A program made the position numbers and the translations under genes. From NCBI RefSeq assembly GCF_002892535.1, contig NZ_CP024847.1, forward strand, positions 1,612,001-1,676,000: a stretch of 64,000 nt of DNA, read 5' to 3'. Below are positions 15,612 to 23,878 of this stretch, piece after piece. The DNA comes from Aquella oligotrophica. GTDB taxonomy: Bacteria; Pseudomonadota; Gammaproteobacteria; Burkholderiales; UBA11063. Within the stretch, counting starts at the first letter, position 1, and each line of letters starts with the position of its first letter. Below the pieces are notes generated by a model. It made no database searches. It was not told the origin of the DNA and was given only the letters and a program-made list of their open reading frames with translations.

Positions 15612-17294
15612 ATGCAGACAAACTATAACTTCAATAAACTATGTAAAATATTAATCCTAATCGCAATCTGTATCACCTGTTATGGGCTAATTTTTCCAGT
15701 TACCAGTGCATCATTTAGCCCTTGGTATGGTAGCATTGCCAAAAATATAGCTTTAAGCAATAATTGGACTGACCTAGTTCTTAGTAATCAGGATTGGTTA
15801 GATAAACCGCATTTCCCATTTTGGGCAGCTGCTTTATCATTTAAAATTTTCGGGATTAACTCCTTTGGCTATGTACTTCCTGGTTTAGTATTTCATTTAA
15901 TCGGTGCTTTATACACTTACAAACTAGCCAACTACCTATATAAAAATGAATCGGTTGCTCTACTCTCAACACTTATTTATTTAACTATACTCCATCTATT
16001 ACTTTCAGCTATTGATGTGCGAGCTGAAGCATATCTCTTAGGGCAAATAATGCCAGCAGTTTATTACTGGCTACAATATGACGAAAAATTTACTCTTAAA
16101 TCATTACTATTGGGCGCATTATTTACAGGTCTGGCATTAATGACTAAGGGAATTTTTGTCATTATAACTATTGTTAGTGGTTTATTTTGCTTATGGGTTT
16201 ACCAAAAACGATTAATAAATATAATCCATCCCAAATGGCTTTTTGCGTTACTTTTATCTTTTGCCTTTGCTCTACCTGAAGTTTGGGCTTTATATCAGCA
16301 ATTTGATTTACATCCTGAAAAAGTAGTTTTTGGTCATACTCACGTCTCGGGTGTGCGCTGGTTTTTTATTGATAGCCAATTTGGACGCTTTTTTGGGACA
16401 GGCCCAATAGCTACGACTAACCCACCACCACTACATCAACTATTTTTCATTCATACTTTCTTGTGGGCATTTTTACCGTGGACGGTACTCTTTCCGGTAG
16501 CAATTTATTACTCAACTCGTTACTTTAAAAAAGATTCACAGCAAAATAGAAATAATACGGTGATTCTCCTTGGCTATTTTTTTATTAGCTTTATAATGTT
16601 TAGTGTTACCTCATTTCAGGTTGATCATTATACCAATATTATTTTCCCATTTGCCGCAATAATGTCAGCAAAGATAATGCTTGATTTTGCGAATAGGAAT
16701 CATAAAATTTATCCAATCCAACAAGGTTTGGGTATTTTAATGCTTGGTTTACTGGCAATATTGATTGGGCTATTATTTAATGGTCTGATTCTTGCTGGCT
16801 TTATCCTAATCGAACTGATAGTAATAGCATTTCTAATAAAAGAATGGGGGCAGCCACCAATAATAAAAGCAATCTTAATTCCATTTGCGGCAATTTTAAT
16901 GGTATTCATGTTTGCAATGACGGTAAATGGTTATCTCTATCATAAATATGATACGGGTTTTCTGGCGAGTGAAATCACTAGCCAACACCCTGAGATTCCA
17001 GTAGTTGATTATATTACTGATTCACGGGCACTTGAATTTTATGCCAAAAATAAGTACTACAAGGTTAACGATCTAAAAGATACCTTAAATTTAGCAGAGT
17101 ATTATTTGGTAGTTCCGGATAAAGAAATCGAAAAAGTCAAAGCATATAATTTGCCCAAAACAACAATTATTGCCCAAATACAAGGAAATCTTCCAGAAAA
17201 GATAATTCCACATTTGGGTAGTAGTGAAAAGCTTAAAGGCAACCTAGATACTTTTGATATTATTTTAGTACAAAATAACCAGAATGCTAAATAA
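15612..17294 (+). CDS. GT39/ArnT-like membrane glycosyltransferase
   Basis: A 560-aa protein with about 11-12 membrane segments, a GT-C fold enzyme that would use a polyprenyl-phosphate sugar donor. After the first helix comes the periplasmic loop SPWYGSIAKNIALSNNW...DWLDKPHFPFW, matching the ArnT/PMT 'KP' region. The acidic DE pair usual in ArnT is not at the expected place, although some subfamilies differ here. The soluble C-terminal part (about 440-560) is a periplasmic domain. It overlaps dusA by 11 nt. The likely role is transfer of a sugar to a lipid or protein in the envelope; the substrate is unknown. Confidence 0.82.
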   Translation: MQTNYNFNKLCKILILIAICITCYGLIFPVTSASFSPWYGSIAKNIALSNNWTDLVLSNQDWLDKPHFPFWAAALSFKIFGINSFGYVLPGLVFHLIGALYTYKLANYLYKNESVALLSTLIYLTILHLLLSAIDVRAEAYLLGQIMPAVYYWLQYDEKFTLKSLLLGALFTGLALMTKGIFVIITIVSGLFCLWVYQKRLINIIHPKWLFALLLSFAFALPEVWALYQQFDLHPEKVVFGHTHVSGVRWFFIDSQFGRFFGTGPIATTNPPPLHQLFFIHTFLWAFLPWTVLFPVAIYYSTRYFKKDSQQNRNNTVILLGYFFISFIMFSVTSFQVDHYTNIIFPFAAIMSAKIMLDFANRNHKIYPIQQGLGILMLGLLAILIGLLFNGLILAGFILIELIVIAFLIKEWGQPPIIKAILIPFAAILMVFMFAMTVNGYLYHKYDTGFLASEITSQHPEIPVVDYITDSRALEFYAKNKYYKVNDLKDTLNLAEYYLVVPDKEIEKVKAYNLPKTTIIAQIQGNLPEKIIPHLGSSEKLKGNLDTFDIILVQNNQNAK

Positions 17295-18252
17295 TATGCC
17301 ACAAATTGCTATTGCACCAATGCTTGACTGGACTGATCGCCATTACCGTTATTTCATGCGTAAAATTAGTAAAAAAACTATTCTTTATACCGAAATGGTA
17401 GTTGCCGATGCAATCATTCATGGTGATCGTGATAAATTACTGGAGTTTAATCCAGAAGAACAGCATGTAGTACTTCAGCTTGGTGGCTCAAATCCGGAAA
17501 AACTCGCAACTAGCACCAAAATTGCCGTCGAATACGGTTATCAGGAAATCAATCTTAATTGCGGTTGTCCGTCTGATCGTGTTCAATCAGGAAAATTTGG
17601 TGCTTGCCTAATGAAAGAGCCAGAATTAGTAGCTGATTGTATAAAAGCAATGCAAGAAGTAGTTAGTATTCCGGTAACCGTAAAGCAAAGAATCGGACTT
17701 GATTACGATTATGACTATGATTATTGTGCTAAATTTGTCGAAACAATAGCTAATGCTGGTTGTAAATCATTCATCATTCATGCCAGAAATGCCGTATTAA
17801 AAGGACTTAGTCCCAAAGATAATCGCGAGATTCCGCCATTAAGATATGATTATGTCTATCAATTAAAGAAAGATTTTCCAGATTTAAATATTATGTTAAA
17901 TGGTGGCATCAAAACTACTACGGATATGATTAATCATCTTGAACTAGTTGATGGTGTAATGCTTGGTCGTGAAGCTTACTATAATCCATACCTATTTGCC
18001 AATTTTGACAATCAGTTTTTTGCCGATAATAATCCTCTTAGAACACGAAAAGAAATTGCACTAGACATGATTTCTTACCTTGAAAATCATCTAGCTCAAG
18101 GTCATCGTCTCCATCATGTAACTAGACATATGATAGGTTTATATCATGGTTGTAAAAAAGCTAAACTCTGGCGACAGCAACTAACTACCAACATCATTAA
18201 AAGCAATAATATTAAAGATTATATCGATCTTCTTGGAATCATGGATGAGTAG
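17284..18252 (+). CDS. dusA: tRNA-dihydrouridine(20/20a) synthase
   Basis: An FMN enzyme reducing U20/U20a in the tRNA D-loop. The start of the core, IAPMLDWTDRHYRYFMRKIS, is diagnostic for DusA. NLNCGCPSDRVQSGKFGACL carries the active-site Cys, and LNGGI plus DGVMLGREAYYNPY complete the TIM barrel. The second ATG at 17296 (MPQIAIAPM) may be the true start. The upstream ATG lies inside the preceding gene's end, so translation is coupled either way. The 322-aa length is normal. Confidence 0.95.
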   Translation: MLNNMPQIAIAPMLDWTDRHYRYFMRKISKKTILYTEMVVADAIIHGDRDKLLEFNPEEQHVVLQLGGSNPEKLATSTKIAVEYGYQEINLNCGCPSDRVQSGKFGACLMKEPELVADCIKAMQEVVSIPVTVKQRIGLDYDYDYDYCAKFVETIANAGCKSFIIHARNAVLKGLSPKDNREIPPLRYDYVYQLKKDFPDLNIMLNGGIKTTTDMINHLELVDGVMLGREAYYNPYLFANFDNQFFADNNPLRTRKEIALDMISYLENHLAQGHRLHHVTRHMIGLYHGCKKAKLWRQQLTTNIIKSNNIKDYIDLLGIMDE

Positions 18253-19654
18253 TCATAATTTTACAGAAACACATCTAGCCAAATTCCGCGAAATTTGTGG
18301 TAATAATAATGTAGTTACTAAGCCTGAACTTATGTCAGCCCATCTGACAGATTGGCGTAAACGCTATTCTGGTAATGCAATCGCTATATTATTCCCAGAA
18401 AATACCTCGCAAATCGTAGCAATAATTAAATATTGCCAACATCAAAAAGTTGCCATAACGCCACAAGGCGGCAATACCTCAACCTGCGGAGCGGCAACAC
18501 CACTAGCAAATCATACCGCCCCCCAGATAATAATAAATCTGGCACGAATGAATAAGGTTATTGAAGTAGATAGAGTAAATAGTTCAGTTACTATTGAAGC
18601 TGGTTGTACCCTACAAATGGTACAGGAAATCGCAGCAAGCCACAATCTATACTTCCCGCTAACCCTTGCCAGTCAGGGAACTTGTCAAATAGGTGGAAAC
18701 CTTGCAACAAATGCAGGCGGAACTCAGGTTCTAAAATATGGAATGATGCGCGATCTGACGCTAGGGCTTGAAGTAGTTTTGCCAAATGGAAATATCATGC
18801 AAAATAATCATAAACTCCGGAAAAATAATACTTATCTTGACCTGAAACAGATCTTCATTGGTAGTGAAGGCACGCTCGGAATCATTACTCGTGCAACATT
18901 GAAGCTTTTTCCGCTACCAGTTAATTACCTAACCTTTATGCTGCCAGTAGAAAAATTAGTAACTGCCCTCACCTTACTGGAAAAATTAAAACATTATTAT
19001 TTAAATAACGTCAGTGCTTTTGAAATAATTAAGGACGATAGCCAGAAACTTTACAATCAGCAATTTCCAGATGCAAAACTACCATTTACGGCAAACTGGC
19101 TACTACTTGCGGAACTAGAAATAAACGCTGATTTTAATCTGGATAATTTTATCAGCTTACTCGAAAGTATTGGTATAAATCCAGATGATGTCTTAATAGC
19201 CAGTAATGATAAACAACGTAGAGATTTATGGCTAATTCGTGAACATATTCCATTAGCCGAAAAAGCCTATGGCTATGCGGTTAAACATGATATTTCATTA
19301 CCGCTTGGTAAAATCGAAGAGTTCCTCGCAACTAGTATGCCAAAACTAAGGAAAATTGAGGCAGATGGCTACTTTAGTATTTTTGGGCATCTTGGTGATG
19401 GCAATTTACATTATAATTTCGGTAAAAAAGGTGCAAGCCTAACTGACACTGAAGCATTAGAAGAACAGGTAAGCCAGATTGTTTATCAAGATGTGATTAA
19501 TTTTGGTGGAAGCATTGCTGCCGAACACGGGATTGGAATTGCCAAAAAACAATGGTTTAAAAAGTATACTCCAGTAGAGAATTTGGAATTATTGCAAACA
19601 CTAAAGAAACAGCTTGACCCATTGAACTTATTTAATCCAAGTAAAATTTTATAG
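18233..19654 (+). CDS. FAD-binding oxidoreductase (GlcD/D-2-hydroxyacid dehydrogenase type)
   Basis: A 473-aa flavoenzyme of the vanillyl-alcohol oxidase fold. The FAD pyrophosphate loop is ITPQGGNTSTCG (near residue 74). QGTCQIGGNLATNAGG and GSEGTLGIITRATLKL complete the FAD domain, and FGHLGDGNLHYN and the terminal AAEHGIGIAKKQWF are the substrate-domain signatures. It probably oxidises a D-2-hydroxy acid such as D-2-hydroxyglutarate or D-lactate; specificity cannot be told. It overlaps dusA by 20 nt; a second ATG at 18245 (MSSHNF) is also plausible. Confidence 0.9.
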   Translation: MESWMSSHNFTETHLAKFREICGNNNVVTKPELMSAHLTDWRKRYSGNAIAILFPENTSQIVAIIKYCQHQKVAITPQGGNTSTCGAATPLANHTAPQIIINLARMNKVIEVDRVNSSVTIEAGCTLQMVQEIAASHNLYFPLTLASQGTCQIGGNLATNAGGTQVLKYGMMRDLTLGLEVVLPNGNIMQNNHKLRKNNTYLDLKQIFIGSEGTLGIITRATLKLFPLPVNYLTFMLPVEKLVTALTLLEKLKHYYLNNVSAFEIIKDDSQKLYNQQFPDAKLPFTANWLLLAELEINADFNLDNFISLLESIGINPDDVLIASNDKQRRDLWLIREHIPLAEKAYGYAVKHDISLPLGKIEEFLATSMPKLRKIEADGYFSIFGHLGDGNLHYNFGKKGASLTDTEALEEQVSQIVYQDVINFGGSIAAEHGIGIAKKQWFKKYTPVENLELLQTLKKQLDPLNLFNPSKIL

Positions 19655-19662
19655 AGGTCTTT

Positions 19663-19806
19663 ATGAAAAAATTATTTTCAATATTCATTATTGCGCTATT
19701 AGCAAGCGCTTGTGCAAATATGAATGGTAGCTATAACAAGGATAATTCAGATAGTAATCAATCCAATAGTCCTCTAACCAGCTCAAGAGCAGCCAGCAGC
19801 AACTAG
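19663..19806 (+). CDS. Small lipoprotein (47 aa)
   Basis: It begins 8 nt after the FAD oxidase stop with GAGG upstream. MKKLFSIFIIALLASAC is a lipoprotein signal with lipobox LASAC (Cys17), followed by 30 polar Ser/Asn-rich residues. The signal peptide and SD make it likely real despite its size. Its stop overlaps the stop of the convergent zinc-ribbon gene at the palindrome CTAG. Function unknown. Confidence 0.65.
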   Translation: MKKLFSIFIIALLASACANMNGSYNKDNSDSNQSNSPLTSSRAASSN

Positions 19807-20003
19807 CGTCGCCCTCTGGCATCACAAGAACACTCACGACGATGGATACCACAGTAGCCACAAAATTTTTCATAGCCTTGGTAACGCTCCATAATACGTA
19901 AGCGCTTGATACCAGCTAAAGTGAGTTTATTGCCACAGTTACGGCAAAAATTATGACCAACTTTAGTATTTGGATTACATTCACGACATTGGGTAGTTGC
20001 CAT
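19803..20003 (-). CDS. Small zinc-ribbon protein
   Basis: Starting at 20003 (MATTQCREC; GGGAG lies 8 nt upstream) it is a 66-aa protein; a longer ORF extends upstream but lacks an SD. Two cysteine pairs near the N-terminus (CREC and CRNC) and a second set (CGYC and CSC) form two treble-clef or rubredoxin-like zinc knuckles. The C-terminus is basic. Such proteins can bind nucleic acid or protein partners; no function is known. It is convergent with the small lipoprotein gene. Confidence 0.7.
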   Translation of the reverse strand: MATTQCRECNPNTKVGHNFCRNCGNKLTLAGIKRLRIMERYQGYEKFCGYCGIHRRECSCDARGRR

Positions 20004-20243
20004 AATATACTCCCTAAAAAATTTAATAAAAAACATAAGGGGTGGATTATAAATCAATTTTGGTAAGAGCCATCCTATTTTTTGCCAGTAATATAATATT
20101 AGTCTAATAACATTAAGTTCATATGAAGGAACTCAATCCATATAAAGCATTTTTGCGAGTAGCACTTTAATGATATAATATTGCGTTAATAAAAGCATAT
20201 ACATAAATTTAAAGTCTCCAAATAACTAGTAATACGAGGAATC

Positions 20244-20936
20244 ATGGAACAAATTTCAATAATATCATTAATTACTAACGCATCAATTCCGGTACAGATA
20301 GTTATGGCTATCTTGGCAGTATTTTCCATCGTATCATGGGGAATAATTTTTAGCAAATGGACTTCTCTTGCGCGTGCCAAAATGGAAACAAATAAATTTA
20401 TAAAACAATATCAGAACAGTAATAGCATTACTAACTTATATAATGCCATCAGTGTGCAAAATAATCGGGTAACTACCGGGCAAATGTTTTTTGCTGGGCT
20501 TAGCGAATATAATAAAGTAAGTAAAAGTGGCATAACCAATAAAGATGCAATTACTGCGAATATTGAGCGTGCATTGAGTGCAACTATTGATGAAGAACTA
20601 AATAGCTACGAAAAGAGTTTGTCAACACTGGCAACTTTTGGTTCGGTCAGCCCATATATTGGGCTTTTGGGTACTGTTTGGGGAATCATGCATGCTTTTA
20701 TCGGATTAAGTAATACAGGTCAGGCAACGCTAGCATCTGTAGCACCAGGTATTGCGGAAGCTCTTGTTGCTACTGCAATTGGTCTTTTTGTTGCGATTCC
20801 CGCATATATGGCATACAACAAATTCAGTGCAGATGTGAGTAATTTGGAAAAACGCATGTACCGTTTTGGTGATGAATTTCTAAATTTGATTAATCGTAAA
20901 CTTTCTGCTAGCAACAGCAACTCTCAGGATATGTAA
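20244..20936 (+). CDS. tolQ: TolQ proton-channel protein (MotA/TolQ/ExbB family)
   Basis: A 230-aa protein with three membrane helices: near residues 20-40, then GSVSPYIGLLGTVWGIMHAF (about 135-155) and APGIAEALVATAIGLFVAIP (about 170-195). These are the family signature. The N-terminal layout and length fit TolQ better than ExbB. It would form a proton-driven complex with TolR and TolA, but no tolR, tolA, tolB, pal or ybgC is adjacent. Its stop shares a base with the ubiG start. CGAGGA lies 3 nt before the ATG. Confidence 0.88.
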   Translation: MEQISIISLITNASIPVQIVMAILAVFSIVSWGIIFSKWTSLARAKMETNKFIKQYQNSNSITNLYNAISVQNNRVTTGQMFFAGLSEYNKVSKSGITNKDAITANIERALSATIDEELNSYEKSLSTLATFGSVSPYIGLLGTVWGIMHAFIGLSNTGQATLASVAPGIAEALVATAIGLFVAIPAYMAYNKFSADVSNLEKRMYRFGDEFLNLINRKLSASNSNSQDM

Positions 20937-21631
20937 TGAGCTTTTCTCAGGCTGAAATTGATAAATTCAATAATTTGGCACATGAATGGTGGAATCCAGA
21001 TGGGCAATTCAAAACACTACATCAGATAAACCCGGCACGAGTTGAATTTATCAAGAATAACTCACTGCTAACAAATAATCGACTGATAGATGTTGGCTGT
21101 GGTGGTGGTATTTTATCCGAAGCTTTAGCAGCTAATGGCGCTATTGTTGATGCAATCGACCTTGCACCACAATCGATTGAAATTGCCAAATTGCATCTTT
21201 ATGAGAGTAATCAGCAAGTTAATTATGAATGTATCGAAATTAGTGCAAAGGCAGAAATAGCCGCAGAAAGCTACGATGTTCTGACATGTATGGAAATGCT
21301 TGAGCACGTACCAGATCCAGATTATATAATTGCCAATTGCGCAAAACTGTTAAAGTCTGGCGGAGTTGCCTTTTTCTCTACATTAAATCGTAATTATAAA
21401 AGCTATACCCTAGGAATTCTTGCGGCTGAATATTTGTTAAAGCTAGTACCAACTGGAACACACGATTATAGCAAATTCATCAAACCATCTGAATTACGAC
21501 AACTACTAAATAAGAACGGTTTTGAAATTATAGCTTTAAAAGGGATAAACTATAACCCATTAACAGAGGATTTTAGTTTAAGTAACGATACTTCAATAAA
21601 TTATCTGGTAGCCTGCAAAAAAACATGCTAA
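20936..21631 (+). CDS. ubiG: Ubiquinone biosynthesis O-methyltransferase
   Basis: A 231-aa SAM-dependent enzyme doing both O-methylations in ubiquinone synthesis. FNNLAHEWWNPDGQFKTLHQ at the N-terminus is diagnostic for UbiG. The SAM site is LIDVGCGGGILSEALA, followed by MEMLEHVPDP and FFSTLNRN. It is translationally coupled to tolQ and overlaps the next gene (ratA, Coq10-like) by 7 nt, so both ubiquinone-related genes are made together. Confidence 0.95.
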   Translation: MSFSQAEIDKFNNLAHEWWNPDGQFKTLHQINPARVEFIKNNSLLTNNRLIDVGCGGGILSEALAANGAIVDAIDLAPQSIEIAKLHLYESNQQVNYECIEISAKAEIAAESYDVLTCMEMLEHVPDPDYIIANCAKLLKSGGVAFFSTLNRNYKSYTLGILAAEYLLKLVPTGTHDYSKFIKPSELRQLLNKNGFEIIALKGINYNPLTEDFSLSNDTSINYLVACKKTC

Positions 21632-22059
21632 ACATAAGTAAATCTGTAATAACCCCTTATACACCAGCTCAAATGTACGCACTAGTTAGCGATGTAGCCA
21701 ACTACAAAAATTATTTACCTTGGTGTCCCAGCTCCGAAATACTAAAAACCGATGGAAATAAGATCATTGGTCGTGTCGATATATCATATCTTAAAGTTAA
21801 AGCTCATTTTACTACTGAAAATATAAACACACAAAATGAACGTATTGATATGAACCTTGTTGATGGACCATTTAAGCAACTTCATGGGCACTGGAAATTT
21901 ATTCCCTTAGGTGAAAATGGTTGCAAAATAGAGTTCAAACTGGATTACAAATTTAGTAATATCATCATTGAAAAATTAATTGGCGCTGTATTCGAACTGG
22001 TTATCAAAAATATTGTGGATAGTTTTGTAAAAAAAGCTCATGAAATATATCGGAAGTAG
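21625..22059 (+). CDS. ratA: RatA/Coq10-type SRPBCC protein
   Basis: A 144-aa START-like (SRPBCC) protein. The characteristic N-terminus is MYALVSDVANYKNYLPWCP, and LVDGPFKQLHGHWKF is in the middle. Family members bind coenzyme Q (Coq10, UbiJ-like roles). E. coli RatA was reported as a ribosome-association toxin. Here the overlap with ubiG favours a ubiquinone role (inference). ratB follows 2 nt later. Confidence 0.9.
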   Translation: MLNISKSVITPYTPAQMYALVSDVANYKNYLPWCPSSEILKTDGNKIIGRVDISYLKVKAHFTTENINTQNERIDMNLVDGPFKQLHGHWKFIPLGENGCKIEFKLDYKFSNIIIEKLIGAVFELVIKNIVDSFVKKAHEIYRK

Positions 22060-22061
22060 CT

Positions 22062-22346
22062 ATGGAATTAATTGAAATTGAGGTTGCTTTTGCTACTCCG
22101 CTATTACAAAAAATTATAAAATTGACTGTTCCAACAAATACAAAAATTACTGAGGCAATCCAGCTTTCTGGCATAGAAAAGTACTTCCCGGGATATGAGT
22201 TAACTAATATGCCTGTAGGAATTTTTGGTAAACGACAATTTGAAACAGAGAACTACACATTAAAAGCTGGTGACCGGATAGAAATTTACCGCCCATTGTC
22301 TAAAACTCCAAATCAGAAGCGACTTGAACGTGCCAAAAATAAGTAA
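22062..22346 (+). CDS. ratB: RnfH/RatB family ubiquitin-like protein
   Basis: A 94-aa beta-grasp protein of the RnfH family. It has IEVAFATP at the N-terminus, TEAIQLSGI, GIFGKRQFETENYTLKAGDR and the end IEIYRPLSKTPNQKR. It is nearly always encoded beside ratA, as here. Function is uncertain. The last 23 nt overlap the start of dacB in another frame. Confidence 0.9.
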   Translation: MELIEIEVAFATPLLQKIIKLTVPTNTKITEAIQLSGIEKYFPGYELTNMPVGIFGKRQFETENYTLKAGDRIEIYRPLSKTPNQKRLERAKNK

Positions 22347-23715
22347 GTTGCTAATTCTCAGTTTTTTGATAAAAACTGGTGCAGCCCTTGAGATTATAAT
22401 CCCCGATGCCTTAGAAAACAAAGTTGCAGTCTCGGTGATTGATTTAAATACAAATAAATCTGTTTATAGCTATCATCCAGATAAGCCTATGCTTCTTGCA
22501 TCAAACATGAAAGTAGTAACAAGCTATGTTGCACTAAAAAAGCTTGGCTGGGATTTTAACTGGCATACCAAAATAGCATATTCTGGTAACATTGAGAATA
22601 ATGTACTCAATGGAAACATTTACATTATTGGCGGTGGTGATCCATTCCTCAATACATCCACGATTACTAACATGATTCAGTCATTTAAAAATGACACTGG
22701 AATAGATATAATTTCTGGTAAGATTATCCTTGATAATAGTGTATTCAATACTAAACCTAAAAATAGCGAACTACACCCTGAGCCGTATGCTACCTACTCT
22801 GTAGAACCAGATGGACTTTTAATCGATAATGATTTAACCATGGTTAATATCAAAATTAAAAATGGAAAAATTAGTCTGGTAAAACCAAATACTTTAGGAT
22901 TAAAACTACAAAATAATCTCAAATATCTACCTGGAAAAGCAAGCTGTAGAAATGCTAATGATTATGTGACTATTAAGAAAATAGCCAAAAATACACTTTC
23001 ATTATCCGGTTCACTGCCGCAAAAATGTAATAAAAAAGAAATCGGCATTTATTTTGGAGATGACTTTAGCTATGATAAAAAAATTATTGCAAAATCTATA
23101 GCTAATGTTGGAATAAGATACGATTCTATTGAATCAGGTATAGCACCAGCTGATATAAATATCATTCTTACTCATAATTCCGAGTCGATTAATACATTAC
23201 TACCAATAATGAATCAGATGAGTAATAACACTTATGCCAAGACCCTTTTTATGAGTCTCGGGGCATTTAAAACCAATAATTCTAATACCTATATAAATAG
23301 CGTTAATGAATATAAAAAAACCATTGCTGAAGCCTTTGATTTTCCTGAGCTTACACCTGAAAATGGCGCCGGTCTTTCTCGTCATGAAAAACTAAGTGCA
23401 AAACACATGACTCAGCTACTACAAGCAATATATTCCTCCTCAGATTATCAAAAGTTTAGATTAAGCTTACCAACACCCGGCGAGTCAGGCACCTTGGAGA
23501 ATGACTTCAAAACGTACCATAATCAGCTCTATGTAAAAACCGGGACTCTTGATGATGTAAAAGCTTATTCAGGATACTTTACTAATAGCAATGATCATAC
23601 CTATGCAATTTCAATTATTGCTAATGATATAAAAACTAATGGTAGCACTTCCGAACTTACAGATTTTAAACAACTACTCATCTCATTACTCGCCCAATTA
23701 AATAAAAATAAATAA
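22324..23715 (+). CDS. dacB: D-alanyl-D-alanine carboxypeptidase/endopeptidase (PBP4)
   Basis: A 463-aa class C penicillin-binding protein acting on periplasmic peptidoglycan. The signal peptide is residues 1-22. Catalytic motifs are SxxK in LLASNMKVVTSY, SxN in QMSNNTYAK and KTG in LYVKTGTLDD. The start is TTG (22324) or GTG (22330), both inside ratB, implying translational coupling. Length and motif spacing, with a large insert between SxxK and SxN, match DacB. Confidence 0.93.
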   Translation: MNVPKISKLLILSFLIKTGAALEIIIPDALENKVAVSVIDLNTNKSVYSYHPDKPMLLASNMKVVTSYVALKKLGWDFNWHTKIAYSGNIENNVLNGNIYIIGGGDPFLNTSTITNMIQSFKNDTGIDIISGKIILDNSVFNTKPKNSELHPEPYATYSVEPDGLLIDNDLTMVNIKIKNGKISLVKPNTLGLKLQNNLKYLPGKASCRNANDYVTIKKIAKNTLSLSGSLPQKCNKKEIGIYFGDDFSYDKKIIAKSIANVGIRYDSIESGIAPADINIILTHNSESINTLLPIMNQMSNNTYAKTLFMSLGAFKTNNSNTYINSVNEYKKTIAEAFDFPELTPENGAGLSRHEKLSAKHMTQLLQAIYSSSDYQKFRLSLPTPGESGTLENDFKTYHNQLYVKTGTLDDVKAYSGYFTNSNDHTYAISIIANDIKTNGSTSELTDFKQLLISLLAQLNKNK

Positions 23716-23878
23716 TTAGGGTACGTTATACTTATCCTATACTTGCTTTTAGCTAGAATAAAGTCTAATAATAATAGTTATTCTAGATTATAATTATGGG
23801 CGTTTACGGATGCTTGGGATAGGCATTCTACATAATAAAAACGATAAAATACAGACAGATAGAATTAAAGGTCGAGGA

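Noticed and set aside
21625-22346. RatA/RatB as a toxin-antitoxin pair
   Set aside because: The RnfH-like RatB is not an established antitoxin, and coupling to ubiG points to ubiquinone.
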